Positions 8,097 to 15,270 of a stretch of DNA of 44,099 bases are shown here, piece by piece; within the stretch, counting starts at the first letter, position 1, and each line of letters begins with the position of its first letter. The stretch comes from an uncultured Bacteroidia bacterium. GTDB lineage: Bacteria; Bacteroidota; Bacteroidia; Bacteroidales; CAJPTX01. The position numbers were made by a program, and so were the translations under genes. The stretch spans positions 1-44,099 of the forward strand of contig CALHZE010000252.1 of NCBI GenBank assembly GCA_938040915.1. Reading direction: 5' to 3'. The notes beneath the pieces are model-generated. The model saw nothing but the letters and a program-made list of their open reading frames with translations. It was not told where the DNA came from and ran no database searches.

Positions 8097-9887
8097 ATGG
8101 ATATCCGGAATGTGGCGATTATTGCACACGTAGACCATGGGAAGACGACCTTGGTCGATAAGCTTATTTCTTACACGAAAGCTCTCGGACGAGACACACA
8201 GTCCGGAAATTTGGATACTAATGAGCTTGAGCGAGAACGCGGGATTACGATCCTGAGTAAGAACGTCTCTATGCACTATGCAGGGTGTAAGATAAACATC
8301 ATCGACACGCCAGGGCACGCTGATTTCGGGGGAGAGGTCGAGCGTGTGCTCAATATGGCCGATGGGGTGCTCTTGGTTGTGGATGCTTTTGAGGGCACTA
8401 TGCCACAGACACGTTTTGTCTTGCAAAAGGCGTTAGAGCTCGGCTTGAAACCGATTGTGGTCATAAATAAGGTAGACAAACCCAATTGTCGCCCAGAACA
8501 AGTGCAAGAACAAGTCTTCGACTTAATGTTTAGTCTCGGGGCGACGGAGGAGCAGTTAAATTTCCCAACCCTGTATGGGAGTGCTAAGCAAGAGTGGATG
8601 TCTACTTCGGCTTCGGAGAAAACGGAAAATATTGAGCCACTGCTCAAAGCGATCGTGCAGTATATACCAGCGCCGGAGGTCGAGGAAGGGTCGTTGCAGT
8701 TGCTCATCACCTCTATCGAATATTCCAAGTATGTCGGGCGTATTGCTGTGGGGAAGCTCCGTCGCGGGGTTTTGAAAAAAGATATGCCCATTATGCTCTC
8801 CATGCGCGACGGCTCGTTGCGGAGGATGCAGCTGAAAGATCTTTATGTCTTTGAGGGGTTGACTAAGACCCCTGTCGAAGAGGTGCAGCCTGGAGATATT
8901 TGTGCGCTTGTCGGACTGGAAGGCTTCGAAATTGGGGGCACCGTTTGTGATGTCAATAACCCAGAACCGCTGCCGGTGTTGAAGGTCGATGAGCCCACGA
9001 TGAGTATGCTCTTTACTATCAACAATTCGCCGTTCTTTGGCAAAGATGGGAAGTTTGTCACATCGCGTCACTTACGCGAACGTCTCGAGCGAGAGTTAGA
9101 GTGGAATCTTGCGCTGCGGGTAGAACCGGGACCGAGTGCCGATTCGTTTATCGTTTATGGGCGAGGGATACTTCATCTTTCTATCCTTATCGAAACGATG
9201 CGGCGCGAGGGCTATGAGCTTCAGGTCGGGCAACCTCAGGTGGTGATTAAGGAAATTGACGGGAAGAAGTGCGAACCGATTGAGGTGATGAGGGTGGATC
9301 TCCCTACCGAGATGTCTGGCAAAGCGATAGAGCTCGCCACACAGCGCAAGGGTACGTTGATCTCGATGCAAGAGGTTGAAGATCGTACACACATCGAGTT
9401 TGAGATCCCGTCGCGTGGTCTTATCGGGCTTCGGAGTCAGCTCCTTACCGCCACAAACGGAGAGGCTATTATGACGCACCTTTTGAAAGGCTTTGAGCCG
9501 TATCGCGGCGAAATAGAGGCGCGAACGAATGGGTCGCTGATTGCGTTAGAATCGGGAAAGGCGATCCCGTATGCCGTTGGGAAGTTGCAAGACCGTGGTG
9601 TCTTTTTTATCGATCCGCCGGAAGATGTCTATGCCGGAGAAATTGTCGGCGAAAATACTCGCGGTAATGATATTACGGTGAATGTGTGTAAGGAGAAGAA
9701 ACTCTCGAATATGCGAGCCTCAGGGAGTGACGAAAAAATAATCTTAGCCCCTCCCGTGAAATTCTCTCTTGAAGAAGCTTTAGAGTACATCAGAGAAGAT
9801 GAGTATGTGGAGATTACGCCTAACGCAATGCGACTTCGGAAGATCGAGCTTGACGAAACCGCGCGCAAACGTCAACAACGAAGCTAG
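8097..9887 (+). CDS. typA: Ribosome-associated GTPase TypA/BipA
   Basis: A 596-residue translational GTPase. The G motifs are in order: AHVDHGKTT (P-loop, residues 10-18), RERGITI (G2), DTPGHADFGGEVERVL (G3) and NKVDKP (G4). Domains related to EF-G II, III and V follow, then the BipA-specific C-terminal domain containing TNGSLIALESGKAIPYAVGK near residue 480. There is no EF-G domain IV, which distinguishes it from the fusA product elsewhere in this window. It binds the 70S ribosome and assists subunit assembly and stress or cold adaptation. Length is typical of the family (about 600). It starts after its own candidate promoter and lies 32 bp before valS. Confidence 0.97.
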   Translation: MDIRNVAIIAHVDHGKTTLVDKLISYTKALGRDTQSGNLDTNELERERGITILSKNVSMHYAGCKINIIDTPGHADFGGEVERVLNMADGVLLVVDAFEGTMPQTRFVLQKALELGLKPIVVINKVDKPNCRPEQVQEQVFDLMFSLGATEEQLNFPTLYGSAKQEWMSTSASEKTENIEPLLKAIVQYIPAPEVEEGSLQLLITSIEYSKYVGRIAVGKLRRGVLKKDMPIMLSMRDGSLRRMQLKDLYVFEGLTKTPVEEVQPGDICALVGLEGFEIGGTVCDVNNPEPLPVLKVDEPTMSMLFTINNSPFFGKDGKFVTSRHLRERLERELEWNLALRVEPGPSADSFIVYGRGILHLSILIETMRREGYELQVGQPQVVIKEIDGKKCEPIEVMRVDLPTEMSGKAIELATQRKGTLISMQEVEDRTHIEFEIPSRGLIGLRSQLLTATNGEAIMTHLLKGFEPYRGEIEARTNGSLIALESGKAIPYAVGKLQDRGVFFIDPPEDVYAGEIVGENTRGNDITVNVCKEKKLSNMRASGSDEKIILAPPVKFSLEEALEYIREDEYVEITPNAMRLRKIELDETARKRQQRS

Positions 9888-9919
9888 AATCACGCCACAA
9901 CCGAATACTGACAGAGATT

Positions 9920-11266
9920 ATGCTATCTACTCGCTATGAGCCTACAGAAATAGAGCGTAAGTGGTACGCTTGGTGGTTAGAGAAGAATTTATTCCACTCC
10001 GAACCAGATGACCGAAAACCCTACACCGTGGTGATCCCGCCGCCTAATGTGACGGGGATTCTTCACATGGGGCACATGCTGAATAACACCATCCAAGATG
10101 TACTGGTGCGTCGGGCTCGTATGCGAGGCCTTAATGCGTGTTGGGTACCAGGGACAGATCACGCCTCAATTGCAACAGAAGCGAAAGTGGTCGAGAAGCT
10201 CCGTAAGGAGGGGATTGATAAGCATTCTCTATCTCGCGAAGATTTCCTAAAACATGCTTGGGAGTGGACGCATAAGCACGGAGGTATCATCCTTGAGCAA
10301 TTGAAACGATTGGGAGCATCGTGTGATTGGCAACGGACCGCCTTCACGATGGACGAGGTGAGGAGTGAGAGTGTGATTCATGTCTTTGTCGATCTTTACC
10401 GTAAGGGGTTGATTTATCAAGGCGTCCGTATGGTAAACTGGGATCCGCAAGCTCAGACGGCGCTCAGTGACGAAGAGGTGCTCCATGTGGAAGAGCAGTC
10501 TAAGCTCTATTATCTGCGTTACCAGATCGTCGGTAGCCAACGCGCGCTTATTGTGGCAACGACGCGTCCAGAAACGATAATGGGCGATGTGGCGGTATGT
10601 GTGAATCCGAATGACGAACGTTATAAGGAACTTTTATCTTGCCGCGTAATTGTCCCGTTGGTGAATCGCGAAGTCCCGATCGTTGCCGATGAGCATGTAG
10701 ACCCAGCCTTTGGTACAGGGATTCTCAAGATTACGCCGGCGCACGCCATTGACGACTACGAGATCGGCTTGAAGTATAATCTCGAGGTTATTGATACCTT
10801 CACCGAACAGGGGACAATCCGAGAAGGGGTTGGGCTCTATGAGGGTATGGATCGTTTCGATGTCCGCAAGCAAATCGTAAAGGATCTTGCTGCGGCAGGG
10901 CTATTAGAAAAAGAAGAAGATTATACCCATACCATTGGGATTAGTGAGCGAACGAAGGCGGTCATAGAGCCAAAGTTGTCTACTCAGTGGTTTTTGAAAG
11001 TTGAGTCACTTGCCAAGCGAGCTCTCCAAGCCGTGGAAAATGGGGAAATTGAGCTTATGCCATCTCGCTTTGTCGGCGTTTATCGGCATTGGTTAGAGAA
11101 TTCGCGTGATTGGTGTATTTCGCGTCAGCTTTGGTGGGGGCATCGCATCCCAGCGTGGTATTTGCCGGATGGCAGAGTCGTTATTGCGCATAATGCTGAG
11201 GAAGCGCTTGTTGAGGCGCAAAAGCTGCAATCCACGATTCGTCCGGAAGACTTGAAGCAGGACTAG
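9920..11266 (+). CDS. valS: Valyl-tRNA synthetase, N-terminal part before an in-frame stop
   Basis: This is the first 448 residues of a class I valyl-tRNA synthetase, ending at a TAG where homologues continue. It holds the N-terminal half of the Rossmann catalytic core with the HIGH-type motif HMGH at residues 49-52 (in PPNVTGILHMGHML), the editing domain (about 190-350, with TTRPETIMGDVAV) and the start of the second half of the core (DWCISRQLWWGHRIPAW). The KMSKS motif is missing from this part, so the fragment alone could not charge tRNA-Val. The reading frame continues without a shift after the stop. Read as one gene, 9920-12529 would encode 869 residues, normal for Bacteroidetes ValRS. 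Confidence 0.9.
   Translation: MLSTRYEPTEIERKWYAWWLEKNLFHSEPDDRKPYTVVIPPPNVTGILHMGHMLNNTIQDVLVRRARMRGLNACWVPGTDHASIATEAKVVEKLRKEGIDKHSLSREDFLKHAWEWTHKHGGIILEQLKRLGASCDWQRTAFTMDEVRSESVIHVFVDLYRKGLIYQGVRMVNWDPQAQTALSDEEVLHVEEQSKLYYLRYQIVGSQRALIVATTRPETIMGDVAVCVNPNDERYKELLSCRVIVPLVNREVPIVADEHVDPAFGTGILKITPAHAIDDYEIGLKYNLEVIDTFTEQGTIREGVGLYEGMDRFDVRKQIVKDLAAAGLLEKEEDYTHTIGISERTKAVIEPKLSTQWFLKVESLAKRALQAVENGEIELMPSRFVGVYRHWLENSRDWCISRQLWWGHRIPAWYLPDGRVVIAHNAEEALVEAQKLQSTIRPEDLKQD
11264..11266 (+). other. Premature in-frame TAG codon in valS
   Basis: Codon 449 is TAG, flanked by ...LKQD and DVLDTWYSSWLWP. From memory of the family this position is normally Glu in QDEDVLDTW, and GAG to TAG is a single base change. 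Many genes here end in TAG (porM, porN, typA, rpsG, rplC), so TAG is not a sense codon in this organism. Confidence 0.85.
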
Positions 11267-12529
11267 GATGTCTTAGACACGTGGTATAGTTCGTGGTTAT
11301 GGCCGATGTCGGTGTTTGATGGTATCCTGCATCCCGACAACCCAGACTTCCGGTACTATTACCCCACGACCGATCTTGTGACAGCCCCAGACATCATCTT
11401 CTTTTGGGTGGCGCGAATGGTTATGGCTGGGTATGAGTATGTAGGGAAGCGCCCATTCGAACGGGTCTATTTCACAGGAACCGTGAGAGATATGCTACAT
11501 CGGAAAATGAGCAAATCTCTTGGGAATAGTCCTGATGCGCTGGAACTCATTGATAAGTTCGGCGCGGATGGGGTTCGTTGCGGTATGCTTTTTTGCTCTG
11601 CGGCGGGAAATGACTTGATGTTTGAGGAAAAACTCACTGAGCAGGGACGTAACTTTAGTAACAAGATTTGGAATGCCTTTCGTCTCGTCCAAGGGTGGAA
11701 GGAAGATTTGGTCGATGCCCCTAATCCGGAACGAGGGCATGCGATAGCGATGTTTGAGGCGCGTATGAACGAAGTGCTCTTGCTCGTCGAAGAGGATATG
11801 AAAGATTATCGCCTCTCTGAGGCGTTACTTGAACTCTATCGCCTCTTCTGGGATGACTTCTCTTCGTGGCTTCTCGAGTTGGTAAAACCTCGGGGGGCGC
11901 AAAAGATGGATAGAGACTCGCTCAATGCGATAGAGCAGATATTTGATCGTCTCTTGCAGCACCTACATCCTTTTATGCCATTCATTACAGAGGAGCTTTG
12001 GCACAATTTGGGCGATGTGACGGCACGAGCTGAGCGGAGCATTATGCAGGAACTCCTCTCTGAACCAATTGCACCCGATTCTTCTTTGCTGGAAGAATTC
12101 CAACTTTTGAAGGATCTGGTCAGTGGTGTGAGGGCGTTGCGACAATCGAAGGGACTCTCTTTGAAAGAGCGCCTCCCGTTGTATTATCGTGGTCGTTTTG
12201 CTATGACATCTTCTGGAGTGCAGCTTTTAGAGATGCTCGCTTCGGTTGACGTGAAGGGAGATGTGACGGAAATACCTGCCAAGTCTGCCTCCTTTATGGT
12301 CGGGCTCTTGGAATGTTTTATTCCGCTTGGTGACAAGCTAGATAACGAGACAGAGAGAGAGAAGACGGAAAAAGAGATCGCGTATTACGAGGGGTTGCGT
12401 GCCTTGATTCTTAAGAAGTTAGAGAACCCGAAATTTGTGAATAAAGCGCCTGCTGCGGTGATCGAGGCCGAAAGGAAAAAGTTGGCAGATACGGAGTCTA
12501 AGCTCATGGCTCTTCGTGAACAGATTTAA
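11267..12529 (+). CDS. valS: Valyl-tRNA synthetase, C-terminal part after an in-frame stop
   Basis: This part continues the valS frame directly after TAG. It contains DVLDTWYSSWLWP, the KMSKS motif (residues 529-533 of the joined numbering, HRKMSKSLGNS), the helical anticodon-binding domain and the C-terminal coiled coil (final ~60 residues, rich in Glu and Lys) typical of ValRS. The first ATG is at 11306, but an independent start there would lose DVLDTW of the catalytic core, and I see no promoter or clear ribosome site. It is therefore best read as the rest of one gene. It ends in TAA, 17 bp before birA. Confidence 0.9.
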   Translation, partial: DVLDTWYSSWLWPMSVFDGILHPDNPDFRYYYPTTDLVTAPDIIFFWVARMVMAGYEYVGKRPFERVYFTGTVRDMLHRKMSKSLGNSPDALELIDKFGADGVRCGMLFCSAAGNDLMFEEKLTEQGRNFSNKIWNAFRLVQGWKEDLVDAPNPERGHAIAMFEARMNEVLLLVEEDMKDYRLSEALLELYRLFWDDFSSWLLELVKPRGAQKMDRDSLNAIEQIFDRLLQHLHPFMPFITEELWHNLGDVTARAERSIMQELLSEPIAPDSSLLEEFQLLKDLVSGVRALRQSKGLSLKERLPLYYRGRFAMTSSGVQLLEMLASVDVKGDVTEIPAKSASFMVGLLECFIPLGDKLDNETEREKTEKEIAYYEGLRALILKKLENPKFVNKAPAAVIEAERKKLADTESKLMALREQI

Positions 12530-12546
12530 GAAAGCCGCTTCGTATA

Positions 12547-13278
12547 ATGTTTCACCGCATAGTCCTCTCTTCTGTCGACTCTACGAATAAGTATGTCGAA
12601 GAGCATATCGAGGAGCTACACCCACCGACGCTCGTCTTTGCCGCACAACAAAAGCGCGGAAAGGGACAGGGGACGAATCGTTGGGATTCGCAGTTAGGCG
12701 ATGTCACATTTACGCTTTTTTCGGGCTTGGGGGCAATCCAAGTAACATCCTTCTTCTTGATATCGCAAATGGTCTCTTTGGAGATTGTGGAACTATTGGA
12801 TGAGTTCGGTATTGCGGCACGGATTAAATGGCCTAATGACATCTTGGTCGGCTTGGAAAAAATCTGTGGGATTCTTATTCGTACGCAGGTAGAGGGATCT
12901 CTTTTTAAGAGTGCAACAATCGGGATTGGCTTGAATCTCGAAAAGCGCTTTCAGAGCCCGAAACATTATAACCCGCCCGCGACGGCTGTTAAGAACTTCG
13001 TGCCTGAGTTCTCGCTGTCGCCTATGCAGGTCAGTGATCGTCTCGCGGAGCGCATCCTGTCGGCAATTGAAGGGTATACCGCAGATAAATCTCAGTCTAT
13101 CAGGGCTGCCTATTGGGAAAAAATGTTTCGGAATCAAGGGATGCATCCTTTTCTTGTGCGGGGAACGCGCATTTATGCACGCATCACCTCGGTCTGTGAC
13201 AACGGAGAATTGCATCTCCAAGATGCGCAAGGGAAGGCATATCATTGTTCTTTCAAAGATGTCGGCTTCCTCTTTTGA
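12547..13278 (+). CDS. birA: Biotin--[acetyl-CoA-carboxylase] ligase
   Basis: A 243-residue biotin protein ligase of the short, non-regulatory class: there is no N-terminal helix-turn-helix. The enzyme makes biotinyl-AMP and transfers biotin to the carrier lysine of biotin-dependent carboxylases. Visible motifs are STNKYVEEH near residue 11, the adenylate-binding loop KRGKGQGTNRWDS near residue 37 (a variant of GRGRRGR-W), the substrate-binding IKWPNDILV near residue 95 and ICGILI just after. The small C-terminal SH3-like domain follows. It starts 17 bp after valS and probably shares its transcript. It ends in TGA. Confidence 0.93.
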   Translation: MFHRIVLSSVDSTNKYVEEHIEELHPPTLVFAAQQKRGKGQGTNRWDSQLGDVTFTLFSGLGAIQVTSFFLISQMVSLEIVELLDEFGIAARIKWPNDILVGLEKICGILIRTQVEGSLFKSATIGIGLNLEKRFQSPKHYNPPATAVKNFVPEFSLSPMQVSDRLAERILSAIEGYTADKSQSIRAAYWEKMFRNQGMHPFLVRGTRIYARITSVCDNGELHLQDAQGKAYHCSFKDVGFLF

Positions 13279-13317
13279 GAAGTGGTGTTGAAAAGAGTCA
13301 GGAGTTGTGTGGGCATA

Positions 13318-13349
13318 TTTGTTTATTCCAATATAATACTATACCTTTG
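13318..13349 (+). promoter_or_regulatory. Bacteroidetes promoter for tRNA-Cys
   Basis: TTTG at 13318-13321 and TACCTTTG at 13342-13349 are separated by exactly 20 bp, a full match to the -33/-7 consensus. Transcription would begin near 13356, about 55 bases before the tRNA. Confidence 0.8.
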
Positions 13350-13410
13350 TATGCGTTCTGAGAGCGTTGTCTTGTTTCCTTTCTTGTAGCTCTTAGCGTT
13401 TGTTGTTGCT

Positions 13411-13481
13411 GGTATCATGGCCGAGTGGTTAGGCAGAGGTCTGCAAAACCTCGTACAGCGGTTCGAATCCGCTTGATACCT
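13411..13481 (+). tRNA. tRNA-Cys (anticodon GCA)
   Basis: The cloverleaf can be drawn by hand. The acceptor stem GGTATCA (13411-13417) pairs with TGATACC (13474-13480). The anticodon stem GAGGT/ACCTC encloses the loop CTGCAAA with anticodon GCA at 13443-13445. The T arm is AGCGG-TTCGAAT-CCGCT. The discriminator base at 13481 is T, as expected for tRNA-Cys. CCA is not encoded and must be added afterwards. Confidence 0.95.
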
Positions 13482-13516
13482 CTTGCATGAAAGCATGCGG
13501 TTTTCTTCTGACGGGA

Positions 13517-13541
13517 GGGCGGGGGTTACCTGCCCTTTTTT
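13517..13541 (+). terminator. Rho-independent terminator after tRNA-Cys
   Basis: GGGCGGG at 13517-13523 pairs with CCTGCCC at 13529-13535 (seven pairs with one G-U, five-base loop) and six T residues follow directly. It ends the tRNA-Cys transcript 36 bases after the tRNA. Confidence 0.85.
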
Positions 13542-13670
13542 ATTAGAAGCCTGTCTATTTTTGAATGGAGCTGTGAGACTAAAAGGGGAGGCTCTTGCTT
13601 CATCTTTTTTATCTACCCGACGCCTTGCGTGTGTGCCATTCGTAGCCTTACACCTTTTTAGAATACCAAG

Positions 13671-14978
13671 ATGGATATCGTTATCGTCGGAGTCGGATAT
13701 GTAGGGCTCGTTACCGGAACGTGTTTTGCTGAATTAGGGAACACGGTTTACTGTGTAGATAAAGATTCAGAGAAAGTCGAACTCCTTTTGCGAGGGGGAA
13801 TTCCTATTTATGAGCCTCACTTAGCACAACTTGTGGCGCGAAATATGGAGGCGCATCGTCTTTATTTCTCTTCGAGTCTCTCAGAGGTGCTCTTGCATGC
13901 GGATGTGCTTTTTATTGCCGTAGGGACGCCAATGTCGCCCGATGGAAGTGCAGATTTGACCGCAGTCTTTGATGTCGCAGCAGAGATTGGCGAACATCTT
14001 AGCAAGTATCTTTTGATTGTGAATAAAAGTACCGTCCCTGTGGGGACGGCTGACAAGGTAAGGCAACTTGTTGCCGCAAAACTGGCTCAGCGGGGGGCTT
14101 TAGGAGTCACGTTTGACGTTGCCTCTAACCCAGAGTTCTTAAAAGAGGGGGCGGCGATAGATGACTTCATGAAGCCCGATCGTGTCGTCGTCGGTGTCGA
14201 ATCAGTAAAGGCGCGCGATATTATGACTCGGCTTTATAAGCCTATGTTGTTGAACAATTTCCGTGTCCTTTTTATGGACGTCCGTTCGGCAGAGATGACA
14301 AAGTATGCAGCTAACGCTATGCTCGCCACTCGTATTAGTTTTATGAACGAGTTGGCAAATCTTTGTGAACGCGTCGGAGCGGATATCTCTTTTGTCCGAA
14401 ATGGTATAGGCTCAGATTCGCGGATAGGGAATCGATTCCTTTATGCAGGGTGTGGCTACGGAGGCTCGTGTCTACCCAAAGATGTGCGGGCGCTTGAGAG
14501 TACCGCAAAGGAGAATGGACTTCGTTTTCGTCTTTTAGAGGCAGTGCAACAGGTTAACGACCATCAAAAGACCAGACTCTTCGCTAAATTTGAAGACTAT
14601 TTTGCGGGTAACATCTCGGGACGTCGTGTCGCTGTTTGGGGGTTGGCTTTTAAGCCGGGGACAGATGATATGAGAGAAGCCCCCTCGCTTACGCTGATTC
14701 AGCAACTCGTAACGGCTGGATGTCAGGTGCAGGTGTATGACCCAGTCGCGATGCCCGTGGCGCGTAAAATTTTAGGTGATTCGGTGGTTTATGGGCATGA
14801 TATCTATGATACGGCGACGGGCGTTAGTGCTATTTTTCACGTTACGGAGTGGAAGGAATACCGGATGCCAGATTGGCAACGTCTAGCCTCATCGGTCACA
14901 GTACCGTTGCTGATCGATGGACGAAATGTGTTTGAGGCTGGTGATGTCGCGCCATTCCACTATTTGCATATCGGTTAA
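13671..14978 (+). CDS. ugd: UDP-glucose 6-dehydrogenase
   Basis: A 435-residue enzyme of the UDP-glucose/GDP-mannose dehydrogenase family, which oxidises UDP-glucose to UDP-glucuronate in two NAD-dependent steps. The N-terminal Rossmann domain opens with IVGVGYVGLVTG (GxGxxG) and Asp at the end of the second strand. NKSTVPVGTADKV lies near residue 118. The catalytic cysteine is in GYGGSCLPKD near residue 265. The C-terminal UDP-binding domain contains WGLAFKPGTDDMREAPS near residue 325. The family assignment is firm; UDP-glucose as substrate is the likeliest choice, but UDP-N-acetylmannosamine dehydrogenases are close relatives. It stands alone between a terminator and the chemoreceptor, with no capsule genes beside it. 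Confidence 0.93.
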   Translation: MDIVIVGVGYVGLVTGTCFAELGNTVYCVDKDSEKVELLLRGGIPIYEPHLAQLVARNMEAHRLYFSSSLSEVLLHADVLFIAVGTPMSPDGSADLTAVFDVAAEIGEHLSKYLLIVNKSTVPVGTADKVRQLVAAKLAQRGALGVTFDVASNPEFLKEGAAIDDFMKPDRVVVGVESVKARDIMTRLYKPMLLNNFRVLFMDVRSAEMTKYAANAMLATRISFMNELANLCERVGADISFVRNGIGSDSRIGNRFLYAGCGYGGSCLPKDVRALESTAKENGLRFRLLEAVQQVNDHQKTRLFAKFEDYFAGNISGRRVAVWGLAFKPGTDDMREAPSLTLIQQLVTAGCQVQVYDPVAMPVARKILGDSVVYGHDIYDTATGVSAIFHVTEWKEYRMPDWQRLASSVTVPLLIDGRNVFEAGDVAPFHYLHIG

Positions 14979-15029
14979 CGCCACTTATGGTCGCATTTAA
15001 CCATACACGTTTCTCTCTCTAGGGCATGC

Positions 15030-15053
15030 GCATGTTTTTGTCGAATAACATGC
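15030..15053. repeat. Inverted repeat between ugd and the chemoreceptor gene
   Basis: GCATGTT at 15030-15036 is the reverse complement of AACATGC at 15047-15053, a 7-bp stem with a 10-base loop. No T-run follows. It may be an mRNA 3' structure or an operator; nothing else in the sequence distinguishes these. Confidence 0.35.
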
Positions 15054-15101
15054 ACCGCGAAGGATGACTCATTGATTCGACTCCTAGTTAAGGAGAACAA
15101 A

Positions 15102-15125
15102 CGTTCTTTAGAACGCACTCTTTTT
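15102..15125 (+). terminator. Weak candidate terminator downstream of ugd
   Basis: CGTTC-TTTA-GAACG at 15102-15115 forms a 5-bp hairpin, and a run of five T residues begins at 15121. The stem is short and the T-run is five bases away, so this is a weak call, but it lies between ugd and the promoter of the next gene where a terminator is expected. Confidence 0.3.
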
Positions 15126-15152
15126 CTAGACTGTTAATTTTGCCGCCCCCTG

Positions 15153-15183
15153 TTGGGTGCGTCCGGAGCGTTTTATATCTTTG
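15153..15183 (+). promoter_or_regulatory. Bacteroidetes promoter for the chemoreceptor-like gene
   Basis: TTG at 15153-15155 and TATCTTTG at 15176-15183 are spaced by 20 bp, fitting the -33/-7 consensus. A second -7-like match, TAATTTTG, lies at 15135-15142 without a -33 partner. Transcription from about 15190 would exclude a translation start at the upstream GTG 15157. Confidence 0.7.
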
Positions 15184-15270
15184 CTTTACAAAGTCGGTAC
15201 GTCTCTTGTTTATGCAATAGATACACAACACTTTAGTCGTTTGTGTGTGACAGTAAAAAGAAAATGTGTC

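Noticed and set aside
11264..11266. Reassignment of TAG to a sense codon
   Set aside because: At least porM, porN, typA, the chemoreceptor, rpsG, rplC and rplW end normally at TAG at the expected family length, so TAG is a real stop here.
11306..12529. A separate gene starting at ATG 11306
   Set aside because: It is in the same frame as the upstream part and begins inside the conserved catalytic core; it is the continuation of valS after a TAG, not an independent gene.
15021..15036. CATGCGCATG followed by TTTTT as a terminator of ugd
   Set aside because: The palindrome leaves no loop of usable size, and a longer stem pairs part of it with bases at 15047-15053 instead.
15157..15270. Upstream GTG start for the chemoreceptor (38 extra residues)
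   Set aside because: The segment overlaps the -33/-7 promoter and would put non-homologous sequence before a normal first membrane helix.
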